DNA of 37,451 bases from NCBI GenBank assembly GCA_039545295.1, contig BCIK01000029.1, positions 21,451-58,901 on the forward strand. Reading direction: 5' to 3'. This document shows positions 20,769-31,349 of this stretch, one piece after another. The notes below the pieces were generated by a model. It searched no databases, was not told the DNA's origin, and saw nothing but the letters and a program-made list of their open reading frames with translations. The DNA comes from Udeniomyces pyricola (taxonomy: Eukaryota > Basidiomycota > Tremellomycetes > Cystofilobasidiales > Mrakiaceae). The translations under genes were made by a program, and so were the position numbers. Within the stretch, counting starts at the first letter, position 1. Every line of letters begins with the position of its first letter.

Positions 20769-22599
20769 ATGGAAGCCTATCATCTCCCCACGCCTGCCTC
20801 GTTATCGCTCGATCACGAGTGCCTCAACTTTCCGCCCAACATGGCCCTCGAGCCTTCGTCCGATACCCGACTGCTCTACGCCTCGTCCCCGTCTACGTCT
20901 CGTCCCGACCAAAGTCCCGACACGAAGCCATCGCCAGAGCAAGATGAGGATCATGAATGGCAAAAAGAAGCTATCAAGGAGTACGGGATAGCTGGAAGAG
21001 TCTGTACGTGTGTTTGGTTGATCTTCGATGGTGATGCGTCATCATCATGAGCACACATCATCGCCGTCAATCTATAGTCTCTAACGGTCCCGTCTCATTC
21101 CCGCTGTTCGTTACAAGCTGGCTTCCAAAAACTCGCGTTGCTGACTCGCCCAATTTTTCACATACAACCTTCTCCTTTGTTATGTAATTGCGTTGTTGGA
21201 TGAAGGGGAAGCATCCTATCTCCTCTCACTCTATCTAACCCCTCCGACTACATCGCCCACAGATGCTCATCGGCCAAGTCTCGCCTTCACACCTCCATGC
21301 TCCATCTTCTCCTCACCCTCTTCGTCCGACCCATCCTTCACCCCTCGAACCATCCTCGAGCTCGGTTCTGGAACAGCCCAATCTTCACTCACGTTGGCTT
21401 CGTACCTCGATCGGCGGGACCTGCTCGTACTGACGGATTTAGAAGGCGTCGTGCCGTTGATGGAAGAGAGAGTTCGTGTTGCCGACAGTACTGCTGCGGC
21501 GACTCCAGCGGTCGGAAACGACATCCATCCAGATAGTATGAAAGCAACGCGGTCCGTCAAGAGATGCGAGATCAAAGTCAGATCACTGGGATGGGGAGAT
21601 CGAGCAAGGGTTCAAGAATTAGGGGATGAATTGGGAATTGAGATGGGTGATCGAAAGCAGGTGGAGCGACCATCCAATGATGGGAGGGAGAACATGGGCT
21701 TATCAAGTCGTCTATCGACACCTGTATCATCAGTTCAATCATCACCATCATCATCATCCATATCATCGTCATCATCAGTATCATGGTCATCTCCGCCATC
21801 GTCTTATACCAACTCGGATTCACTCCTCAGCGACCCTTGCCATCATCATCAACAACCATCATCCGCAGCATCTCCAACCGTTCCCTCAACGATTACTACC
21901 AGCGCCCACCAACACCATCGTCGTCGTCCATTAACCCACATCCTTCTCTCAGACGTCATCTATTTCCCTCCTCTCCATCCACTCCTTATCTCAACCCTCT
22001 TAGCTCTCACCGAATCCGATGTCCAATCACCATCTCAACCGACTCAATGGCATTCGAGTCCTTCTAGTCTCAACTCATCATCATCCCTCCTACCACCTCT
22101 GATAGACATCGATCGACGTCATCACGACCCGCATCAATCTGATCAAAGTCATCCACAAGCCTCTCATTCCTCTGCATTACCCACGTCCATCGAAATCATC
22201 ATTGCATTCAAACGACGTTCTTATACCCTCGAGACCCCTTTTTGGCAGGCGCTCTCGGAGGAGTTTACCCTTGAGCCGGTTTCGTGGTCGACCAGTAAGA
22301 TACCCTCTGTAGGCAGTTCATCATCGTCTGTCGAAGATGAAGAGACGTCCACTTTGAGCTGGAGGCGGTCGGATGGGACTCTGACCGAGGATACAAGCAC
22401 GCAATTTGGAGATGATGGGGAGATGGGATTGATGATTGTTCGTCGTCGTCGTCGACGACGACAGCAGCCACGAAAACGCGCAGCGGAACAGGAGGAGGAT
22501 GACGACGACGAGGAAGCAACCTCTCATGATGAGTCAAGGGAGATTGGATGGGAAGAACTGGTGTTGCTCGGAGCGGTCAAAGATGGAATCTTTGATTGA
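20769..22599 (+). CDS. METTL21-family protein methyltransferase
   Basis: Predicted S-adenosylmethionine-dependent protein (lysine) methyltransferase of the MTF16/METTL21 family, probably cytosolic. Exons 20769-21003 and 21206-22599 give 542 residues. GIAGRVW spans the splice (Trp79) and is followed by EASYLLSLYL, the family's N-terminal GxxWxAA-like helix. Motif I is ILELGSGTA (130-134), then LLVLTDLEGVVPLM for the acidic ribose-binding strand. The diagnostic DxxY is DVIY at 328-331 in THILLSDVIYFPPLHPLL. IEIIIAFKRRS gives the late beta strand. The family is usually 220-350 residues; the excess here is a Ser/His-rich insertion of roughly 90 residues between the core strands before DVIY, a second before the last strand, and a tail with Arg-rich then Asp/Glu-rich stretches. 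Substrate unknown; eukaryotic elongation factor 1A is a common target of fungal relatives (Efm proteins). Confidence 0.85.
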
Positions 22600-23242
22600 T
22601 TCATGGAAGATGTATATATGTACATACATGTGTTGCAGGTGGTCGAACATGTGATACATCTCTTGGGATTTCATAATGTCGGGAAAACTGCTATACACTG
22701 ACTGAAGCGGATGCATGTGTTATCGGTCTTGACTGTTGGGACAGGTTGATTCGTTTGGATGAGGACTTCGAAAGGAGAGAGAGAGCCGCTGACAAGCCAT
22801 ATTGATAGTATGCACATCATACCTACTGTAGATTCTTGAGGCTTCAAACGTCCTCAGGCTTTTCGAATACTTCACTTCCACTCATCTGCAAGAGCCTGGT
22901 AGCGCGTCTGAAAACGAAGGCCTCAGAGCAACATTCCGGACCAAACCCATCTCCAATACACATGATAGCCATTTATTCAATCCTCGCTACATACAAAACT
23001 GAAAACGACAACAACCACAACAACAAAACCTATACATCCTTCCTTCATTTGTCCCATAATCAACGATCCACCTTACGTCTGACGACCTCTTGTCATAAAG
23101 GACTTCACGAGTGTCCACGCTCTACTCCATCTGCAGCCCGAAGACGTCCTTCGATCTCCCCATCATTGCGATCTGATCTTCAAGCAACCCCTGGATAGCA
23201 TCTCATACCCAGGTCGGCAGTCGCTCATCATAGAGCAGGGAC
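22600..23242. other. Convergent intergenic region
   Basis: About 640 bases between the 3' ends of the methyltransferase (plus) and NDUFS6 (minus) genes. Both terminators should lie here. A GATGTATATATGTACATACATGTG-like AT-rich stretch follows the methyltransferase stop at about 22610-22632. No RNA gene or credible reading frame was found. Confidence 0.5.
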
Positions 23243-24668
23243 CTAATTGTGCTCGTAGTGAGGCAACTGCTCGAACCTCAATCCGCTGGATGCACACCAT
23301 TGACCAAAAAAAAAACACAGCCCGGGGTAGGGGAAAAAGAGAGAAAATCATAAAAGTCCTCGTCAACAATGATCATCATAGTGAACAATCAGGTGTCTTA
23401 CTCTTATCAGCTCTCGATCATCCTAACGAAAGGAGTTTTTTATTTATAGTTTTTTTTATTTATTTATCAAAAATCTGTTGAGAGAGGGGAAAACGAACCA
23501 GTACCCGCAACTCCTAGGTCCGGGCTGATCGAGGTTGATGAAGACTTTCGGGTGACCCAAAGCTCCCCCTCCTGATAGTGCCATAGAAAGACATCGACAG
23601 GTGTGTCATCCGATGTGTCACAAGAAACAGAAAAAAGGAAAGAGCAAATCAAGTTTATCAGCTGATGCTATAGATACAAGGTGACTGCTCTCCATGCAAA
23701 GGGGGGGGGGGTTCCTCCGTCTCAAGAAACGGGTCGAAAGATGGTCGGGCCGAAAGATGGACCTTGGAAGGGGCCATTTTTCCTCGTAAGGATGAGTCTC
23801 GGCACTTGTTGGCTTTCTCTGACGATCAATACCTAGCCCATCTGCTAGTCTCATTATGACTAACCAGAGCCGCAATCCTCGATGTGGGAGGCAAGCAAGT
23901 GGGGATTGCACTCGGCCCGAACTCTGACCACGAATGAGGCTGCGGGTGGGGGGGGGGGGGGGGGGGGCATCGTCCTCCCATCCAACTCCACTCAGGCAGG
24001 CTCTCACTCTGATCCATCCTCAGTAACTCATAGTACGAGTCACAGAAATATTTGGTATGAGAACCGAGTCTGTGGACTCACCACCATCGCACACGGCTTT
24101 CCTCGAAGTCACTTTGATGATGGGCTCTTCTGCAATCATCTTCATCGCGCTGACCGGGTTAGGCTGGTATTCGAACAGCGTCTGCTCGAACCGAGCGCCA
24201 GTCATGGCGACAGATTTCGCTTGTTGGGAAGGAGACCAGCTGATCGGCCCATAAGCCAAGCAACGCGATTGCACATACACACACACACACAAAAGATACA
24301 GAACTTTATCAATCTGGGAACTGTTGACTGAGGAAGTCTCTAATCTTTCTACTTGGTCCCCCCCAACCCGTTTTATCTTGTATCAGCTGGGACGGAATAC
24401 GCTCCATCCCTATTCACCAGTGGAATGAATCATTCGCGACGTACGTTTTGGGTACTCCAGGTGCTTGTTCCAAGACTGGGCTGTTTGCATTTGGCACCGA
24501 GGGTGGGCTGGTCGTTGCCGTGTTGGCGACGGCAGAAACGGCCTTGCCTGGCGTAGGGGCACTGCCGGATGATGGGGTAGGCGGGGCGGATTCGGAGAAG
24601 CTGGCAAAGGCGCGGAAGATGGAGGGAGGATTCGAGGATCGTGGGAGACGACGGAGGATGGGAAGCAT
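23243..24668 (-). CDS. NDUFS6: NADH:ubiquinone oxidoreductase 13-kDa subunit (NDUFS6)
   Basis: Zinc-binding accessory subunit of mitochondrial complex I, in the peripheral arm on the matrix side. Minus-strand exons 24445-24668, 24082-24239, 23499-23571, 23243-23285 give 165 residues. An Arg-rich, acid-poor start (MLPILRRLPRSSNPPSIFRA) is a mitochondrial targeting peptide, followed by a Ser/Pro/Ala linker. The conserved domain begins APGVPKTWSPSQQAK, then RFEQTLFEYQPNPVSAMKMI. The zinc motif is complete: CDGGGGALGHPKVF, SCGYCGLRFE, with Cys125, His134, Cys149 and Cys152. The zinc motif is broken by two introns, one inside the last CxxC (TG|C). Intron 23572-24081 is unusually long for this locus and contains runs of 11 and 20 G (C in the transcript). 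Presence of this subunit implies a full complex I. Confidence 0.93.
23701..23711 (+). repeat. Poly-G tract in NDUFS6 intron
   Basis: Eleven G on the plus strand, so poly-C in the NDUFS6 transcript; located in its second intron. Confidence 0.85.
23948..23967 (+). repeat. Poly-G tract in NDUFS6 intron
   Basis: Twenty G in a row on the plus strand, preceded by GCGGGT. It sits inside intron 23572-24081 of the minus-strand NDUFS6 gene and is poly-C in that transcript. Confidence 0.9.
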
Positions 24669-25366
24669 GGTGATGTGGGTTTGGTCGATGGATAGTATCA
24701 GGTTAGAGGGAAGGAGAACGGAGAAGGGGGGAAGGGGAGATCGGCTTGCGAGCCGGAGCTGATCAGACGCGCAGACAGCGTGTCACATGTGAAGCCTGTG
24801 AGCCAAAGAATCGTACCTCCTGACTAATGATGATGTCCTATCGCGTCCTCTTTGGTAGCACGACCCGAAAGATGCTCTGGTGTATGCGAATGACTCATTT
24901 TCAACATAAAATCTTGTCGTTTCATCTGCATACGTCGAAGGAGACTCGACTCGGAGTACGTGGACGCGTAGACGTACATCAGACTAGGTGGGCATCATAC
25001 ATCATATATGCATGCATGATGGTGCGTCTCGCCGCGGTCCCTGCCAATCTCGATATGTGATCGGTCATCGAATCAACCCCAAACATACCAGATTTGGATT
25101 TTCACTTCTCGTATCTGCTGTACAGTATACCCTAAAAAAACCACGCCATCCAGGTGACAGGAATATATCATCAAACTAGATTTCATCTCATCACGACATT
25201 TGAACATTGCTCAGATCCATCTCGGGGTGCATTTTTTGGAAGCTAGGAGAAGGACAGGGAAGTACGTTGGGATGAAAAAGAGACGAGTCAAACAAGAAAG
25301 TATAGTAGACGTGGAATGAGTCAACGCACAACAGGCTATCAAGCATATCTTCAGAAATGCGATGAC
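24669..25366. other. Intergenic region upstream of NDUFS6
   Basis: About 700 bases between two minus-strand genes. It should hold the NDUFS6 promoter and the NudC-gene terminator. No gene or repeat was recognised; a CATGCATG palindromic stretch lies near 25008-25019. Confidence 0.5.
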
Positions 25367-26540
25367 TTACTTGGCGAGAGCCTAGAAATATGTCCAGATA
25401 CGTGCGAGAAACAATGCATGCTTGTCAGCTCAATCGTTCGCGGTCAAGCACACAACAGGAGCTGGGAATGAGAAGGGGGAAAAGAGGTGAGACTAGGCAA
25501 TCACATACCTCCTGCTTCTTGAGCTCATCGCTGGTCGGCTTGCCCATCTGCTTCTGTCGATTGTCAAACATCATTTTCTCGACCATGCCACGAGTCTCGC
25601 CTAAAAATGAGCAATGTTTGCGTCGAGCAGAGCCACAGCACATCAAATGAGAAGTCAGCACACGATGGTGGAAACCTCTCGACGTCGATCCTGGCCGGAA
25701 ACATATCTTTCCGGTAGTTGAGATAACGCGCCGTCAAGAGTCTTTCATTGCCAGCTATGAAGCTTCCCCGGCCCATTTTCCTACTTCGGGTTCTTCTGTA
25801 CATCACCAAGAGACGTACCATCAAGATCGCTCAGCTGCGAGTTCTCCGGCGTTAGCTTCGTGGTATCAATCTTGGGGTGGTGCGTCAGGACATGGGGCCA
25901 CCACGAGGAGCTGTTGAGCTTGAAAAGCTCCATCGTGAGCACCGAGTCGTCAATGGTCCAAGTGGAGTCTTCCTCTTTGATGGGCGCAAACAGTGAGCCC
26001 TAGGGATGAACAGAATGTCAAAGAATGCAAGAGCTTTTTCGCGTTAGCAGATTACTTGGATCGTCACGAGCAAAGGTAAGACGTACGGTGAAGATTGGGT
26101 CTTTGCCCTTGAGACCAGCCTGGATGACACATCAACGATTGTTGAAACCAGATTCGTATGAACACCAGAAAGAACGGTACGTCAAAGAAAGAATGGAGGA
26201 CCAGTTAGTGCCCGATGCTTTGGATCTCGAATGACCCAAGCGACTGCACGAGATCCGTAGTTCTGTCCAAATATCCTTCCACGCTTGATGACAAGGCGCC
26301 CGAGCTCTTAGTCTGACGCACCGAGATCTTCCCTCTGGAAAGCTCGACCTTGAGATCTCTCGCGCGGGTTCCCTCGGGAAACTGACACGTCAAGGTCGCG
26401 CTCTGAAGGTCTTGAGTCCATTTGTAAGGAAGCGTGGCCTGTTCCAGGGCTTCACGTGCGCGTTGGGACGCATCGTAGGCGGCTTGGGCTGGTTGGTCGA
26501 GAGCGTCGTAGGCTGATTGGGAGATGGGAGCGGCAGACAT
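25367..26540 (-). CDS. nudC: NudC / CS-domain cochaperone
   Basis: NudC-family cochaperone that works with Hsp90 and, in filamentous fungi, in dynein-dependent nuclear movement. Minus-strand exons 26322-26540, 26087-26119, 25819-25999, 25509-25600, 25367-25381 give 179 residues. The N-terminal helix (residues 1-35) is Ala/Gln-rich. The CS domain starts [19 protein letters not shown], then [26 protein letters not shown], and [19 protein letters not shown]. This is the classic beta-sandwich order with the conserved Trp of STWTID. Near the end, WWPHVL and a helical tail ([20 protein letters not shown] with DELKKQEALAK) match the NudC C-terminus. The last exon codes only ALAK and the stop; exon 2 is only 33 bp. 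The protein is close to the length of small fungal NudC. Confidence 0.92.
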
Positions 26541-27031
26541 GATGGGAAATGGACGACGTGTAGCGTAGGGCGAATGGGACTTTTGGGGGAAGAAGGCGTT
26601 GACACGTTGACGTGTGTATTACGTGAGTTTATGGTCGCGTCGGCTCATTGCCATGCACAGCTTCAAACACAACAGATCATCGGAGCACAGCTTTGAGCAT
26701 GGCGCAGTCCCCCTTTCTCTGAGACATTATATGATGTAATTCCTGTTTATATGACTGTGTCAGACGGTATAGACTATCATGTGGTTACTGTAAACACGTG
26801 TTGATATACTCATGATCAACATGCGCGCACCAGGGCCAACAGGTTCAGACACAACTCAGGCCGGCGCCGACCGTCGCTGTTCCCTCAAGGCCCCAACTTC
26901 GACACATCCCCAACGCCTTCCAGCACCCGTAGACATCATCGCATCCCAGCCTACCCATCAACGTTTCAACCCCCATAACATCTCATCATCGAGGAGCCCT
27001 GATCATCGACTGGCTATTGCTCGTACCTCAC
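26541..27031. promoter_or_regulatory. Divergent promoter region
   Basis: About 490 bases between the divergent NudC (minus) and 5'-nucleotidase (plus) genes. Both promoters should be here. An AT-rich core at about 26720-26815 contains ACATTATATGATGTAATT-like sequence. No other element is visible. Confidence 0.5.
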
Positions 27032-29948
27032 ATGCGCTCCCTGTCGCTCTCGCTCCTCTTAGCCTTGATTCCTGCGCTAGTCTACGCCCAAGACTCGCAT
27101 CTCATTGCCTCGCCTGCATATGCTCCGCGTAACGGCCTGTCCAAAAGATACACGATGGAGGATGGTTCCTATGTAAGCTCATGGCATCGTATATTTCCGT
27201 GATCGTCGATCGTGTTGGTTAGCTCAAGATCTGTTGCCAGATGCTTCGGCTCGCCTCGCGTTCCCGCTTCATCCTCCTATCACATTGGTCCTGACACCTC
27301 CCTACATACTTGCCACGTCGGTCGCATTTCCCAGAACATCACCTTTCTCCACGTCAATGATGTCCATGCGCACCTCGATGAATACCGCGCTTCAGGCACC
27401 GACTGCCCCGACGACCACTCCGTGCCGTGTCTTGCAGGGTATGCGCGCATCCTCGCAAAGACTCGCGAGATAAGGGAGAGTGTACCGGATGCGCTTTTTC
27501 TTGATGCTGGAGACGAGGCGCAAGGGTAAGTACGCATTCAATAAGGACAGGGTTCTCAAGGAAGTCAGCGATCCGTCGAGGTGGTCAGACGCTCCGTTCA
27601 AGCTCCAAGAGTGAGACAAGCGCACGAAATGTCTGCTGACCCAGGATGATGCTGCGTACGATCCTACCTGATCATTTTCTGACCTGTCTGTCTTCCTCTC
27701 CTTTGACTTGCTCATAGAACACTTTTCTACTCATACTATGGCTTCAAGAAGATCTCTGAAACTCTGAATTTGCTAAATATTTCACTTTTCACTCTGGGTG
27801 TGCGTCATATATTGTACCTACGAAGTGTTTATAGCTTCTTTGTCGCTGCTAATGTCTTTTGTCGCTTTGATCGATGCAGAACCACGAGTTTGATGGCGGT
27901 CCTAAGCCACTTACAGCCTTTCTCGAGTCCCTCAACTTTCCTACCGTCTCCACTAACGTTCACACCACGCTCCCGCGTTTCGCTAAGCAGCTTCATCCTT
28001 TCTGGATCTTTGAAGAGCATGAGCTGGCCGTCGTCGCTCTCACCACGGTCGACACCCCCGATATTTCCAAGCCAGGACCCAACGTCACATTCGGGAAGGT
28101 ACAGGAGGTTCAGGCGGTGGTCGATGGGTTACTCGAGGGGCGCTTGGGTGGGAAACAAGCGGGAAAAGTCAAGAGGGTTATCGCGCTGACGCACATCGGT
28201 CAGTCGTTGACCTTGGCATACAAAAGTCAAACGTTCAGAGATAGGTCAGGAAGCCAATTTGCTCATCTTTTCATTCTCGGTCAGGTTACGAACAAGATCA
28301 AATCCTGGCAGCTTCGACCAAGAATATCCATCTCATCATCGGCGGCCATTCGCATACACCCCTAGGAGGCGAGCCATGGTACTCTCAAGGACCCTATCCA
28401 ACCATCACGCGTAACCTCGACGGAGAAGAAGTCTTCATTGTTACTTCCTATCGGTGCGTTAGCTCTTTCAAGATCACGTTCTCTTCTAAAGATCGATGCC
28501 GGCTCGAAAGGCTGAGAAGACGATTCTTATTCGCTTGCGACGACAGGTGGGGCGAGCATCTCGGCAGAATCGATGTTGCGTTTGAGCCGGACTCAGGCAA
28601 AGTACGGGCCTATACGGGCGCACCTATCCGGTTGACGGAGGAGTACGCTCAAGGTCAGTATCCGTTTTCGTCTTCTCTGCGCTGTTGCATCTTCCTTCCG
28701 TTCATCTTCTTGTAGCGCAGGTATCAATGGTCCATTGACTTTTTCGGGTTGCATCTGTCTTGCGACATTCCTTCCCGTCAGACAAATCCATGGAGGATCT
28801 GGTGACATCATGGCGAAAGCCTTTTGAGAAGATGGCCAAGAAAGTCGTTGGCCACACTGTCTTTGATCTAGACCAGTCGACGTGTCAAGCCAAGGAGTGT
28901 AAGTTTGTTGATGCCCAACATGAGGGTATAATGAACGGGCTGTCCCAACCGAGGTTGACTAACTTGTCTTCCATTGCGGTCGGTCCCGTTCTCCTTCATC
29001 TTAAATGCTATAGGTACCCTCGGCAATGCTATTGCCGATTCGATGCTCTTCGCTCGACGCCAACTCTCCCCTGCATCCGCCGACCGCGTGGCGTTCGCCA
29101 TGACCAACAGTGGTGGGATTCGAGCGACGCTTCCGGCGCCCAACGTCACCCAAGGTCAACTCATCACGGCCTTTCCTTTTGGAGGGGAAATTGTGGACAT
29201 CCAGTTGACGGGCAAGGAGATTTGGGAGATGGTCGAAGGCGTCGTCAGTGGGGTTAACAAAGTCGGAAAGGTCAGTTTTGTTCTCCCATATCGTCCCTTT
29301 GGGGGTTGCCTTGTGAGGCTCAAAGTCAACTCGTCGAGAGAACGAAGATGGTTTCGATTTTGTTGACCATGTTTTCTGCATATCCTGATCTTCCTTGCCA
29401 CCTTTACCGATCATGTCATCTTCTCATTATAGACGGTCACCTCATCCATTCAACTCTCCACCAACGCCACGTTTACCTACAATCCAAGTCTCTCCCCTGG
29501 CTCCCGCCTCTTGTCGTTCCGCATCAACTCCCACCCACTCGTTGCCAACGAGACGTACACGCTCGTCGTCCCCGATTTCGTAGCGACTGGTGGGGATTCC
29601 ATCTTGCCTTTCCCGCTCGGCCAAGCTCCGCCGGGTTTAGTCGGTGAAGAGGAGGCTATGCGGCTCTGGTTCAAGGCGTTTGATCCGGTCGAGGTTCGGG
29701 TAGAAGGGAGGTGGATGAAGAGTGATGGCGTCGAAAGGGAGTTGCCTATCGGGTGGCTAGTAGACGACGACGAGAGAGATGAAGAGGAAAGGCCGTGGTT
29801 GCACACCTCTGAGCAGGACCAGATGAGGTTCGAGGATGGAGAGATCGAAGAAGTGAAAAGTCAGCGAGAGGCAAAAGGTACATGGGGTGGTTGGAGCGGG
29901 TGGCTTAAGGAGTATGAGAAACAGACGGGCAGATGGTGGGGTGTTTAA
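27032..29948 (+). CDS. Secreted 5'-nucleotidase (calcineurin-like phosphoesterase)
   Basis: Two-metal phosphoesterase that removes phosphate from nucleotides outside the cell. Exons 27032-27172, 27335-27525, 27718-27799, 27880-28198, 28285-28453, 28547-28653, 28782-28898, 29014-29270, 29433-29948 give 632 residues. The signal peptide is residues 1-20 (SLSLSLLLALIPALVYA). Metal ligands are all visible: LHVNDVHAHLDE (Asp56, His58), LFLDAGDEAQG (Asp107), TLGNHEFDGG (Asn139, His140), ALTHIGYEQD (His243) and IIGGHSHTP (His266, His268). The C-terminal substrate domain has VAFAMTNSGGIRA, the NxGGxR motif, and YTLVVPDFVATGGDS, the usual adenine-stacking region. The tail is acidic then Trp/Gly-rich and shows no GPI signal, so the enzyme is probably soluble or wall-bound. 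Several NxS/T sites suggest glycosylation. Roles in phosphate scavenging or adenosine production are inferred. Confidence 0.93.
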
Positions 29949-30038
29949 TCAAGGTCTCGCGAGACTTTTGGCTGTTCTTCACTTTTTCTCGCGTTTAGTT
30001 CTCTAGATTCAAGATACCGGTTCTCTCGTCTTTCTTGG

Positions 30039-30039
<1 letters not shown>

Positions 30040-30070
<31 letters not shown>
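30040..30070 (+). repeat. Poly-T tract
   Basis: 31 T in a row about 90 bases after the 5'-nucleotidase stop codon; the longest homopolymer in the window. Confidence 0.9.
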
Positions 30071-30856
30071 CCTCCTTCTCTCGAGTTGTAAATGTACGGT
30101 TTAATGTGCGATTATACTATACATTGACTGGGATACTTCGACGTCATCACGCATGATTATCTCATAATTCTACAATCTCACGTACGTACTACGCTCTCTC
30201 AGAAAGCTCTTTGCTTGAGAAATCGGGCTCGCGTATATGCATGCAGACAAGTCGCTGGGCTGAAGTCCGGAGTGCATGGCTGCAGACAAACTTGAGCGAT
30301 TTTACAGGCTGAGCATGATCGCACACGCGTAATATCCGATCGCGTCTGATCACCGACAAGGTGCTCTGTGAGTACTACTGGCCGCGTCATGTCTGTCTTA
30401 CGCGTGGCAGACGATGGGCCAGCCGGCGAGTACAGCATCCATATCGGCACTTTTAGCGCAAAGTCGAGATCTGGTTGAGATCCAGTTCGCAGAATCGAGC
30501 GTCGAACTGCAGCGTGCAGAGCAGCGGTACGGTAGCGGAGGCCGAGGAGGAGTGTCGAATCAGAGTGAATCCCGTGACGTCGATGCGTGATGATCGAATA
30601 ACAATGATTCATATATCTTTCCGCGTCTAACTGAGTGTTGATTCAATTAATGAATATCGACTCGCGCGGCGCAGACTGCTGAATTGACCATCAGGTTTCT
30701 TGCGATGCTCGATGCTCCCCGGATTGTGTCACCTGCAACTAGCTATGCGTCCTGAGCGTTTCTATATTGGTAGCGAGAGCGTGAGGATCTATCAAGGGCA
30801 CCTTTGCTGGCGGGCGCGTGGGCGTGGGAAGCAAACTCGGAAGGTGGAATGAGCGT

Positions 30857-30864
30857 TATAAAAG
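30857..30864 (+). promoter_or_regulatory. TATA-box match upstream of the opsin gene
   Basis: TATAAAAG about 490 bases before the opsin start codon. It would need a long leader or a spliced 5' untranslated region to serve the opsin gene. Confidence 0.3.
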
Positions 30865-31349
30865 CTATGAAGCCTAAGAAAGGTTGACGAAGTTGCATCG
30901 GTCTTGACCGAAGATGCTCGGTTCGATGGTCGTCGGATGCTATTTCTCAGCCTGGACTTCAAGTCGTCGTCATAGCTGGAACGCCTCACCCTTTAGGAGC
31001 GCGATGGTGATCGCTGGATATAATAGAGGATAGCGAGTGGGTTGGATGACGGTTGGAAGTGAGAGAGGTGTGATGACGGTGGGCATAGATGGACCGGTGA
31101 ATTTAAAGGGGATCAGGAAAAGATCAAGACAAGCGGAGCAAATGCGTTGGACGTCAAAGTCAAATGACGTCGACGCAGGAAAGTCAGTCGCCCAACCTGC
31201 AGCCGGCCCAGCCCTTGTCGCTTCATCTTCTTTCCCTTTCCTTTCAATTCCCCCTTCTCCCTCTTCCCATCGTTTCAACCACCACCTGTCTCCATCCTTC
31301 ACTCGCCCCCGACTCAACCATCACCAACTCATCCTCACTTATCACTACC

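Larger units (their letters stand above)
29949..31349. other. Long intergenic region upstream of the opsin gene
   Basis: About 1.4 kb without a credible gene. It contains the 5'-nucleotidase terminator region, a run of 31 T at 30040-30070, a TATAAAAG at 30857-30864, two GATA motifs at 31017-31020 and 31029-31032, and a pyrimidine-rich leader from about 31215 to the opsin start. No tRNA was found. The length, more than twice most spacers here, suggests a regulated promoter. Confidence 0.55.

Noticed and set aside
22836..23198. 120-codon plus-strand frame between two gene ends
   Set aside because: No ATG-led domain, Asn/His/Thr-biased composition, and it lies where the NDUFS6 3' end is expected.
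30199..30612. 137-codon minus-strand frame upstream of the opsin gene
   Set aside because: Composition is unlike the other genes, no domain or splice pattern is seen, and no orthologue signal was recognised; most likely chance.
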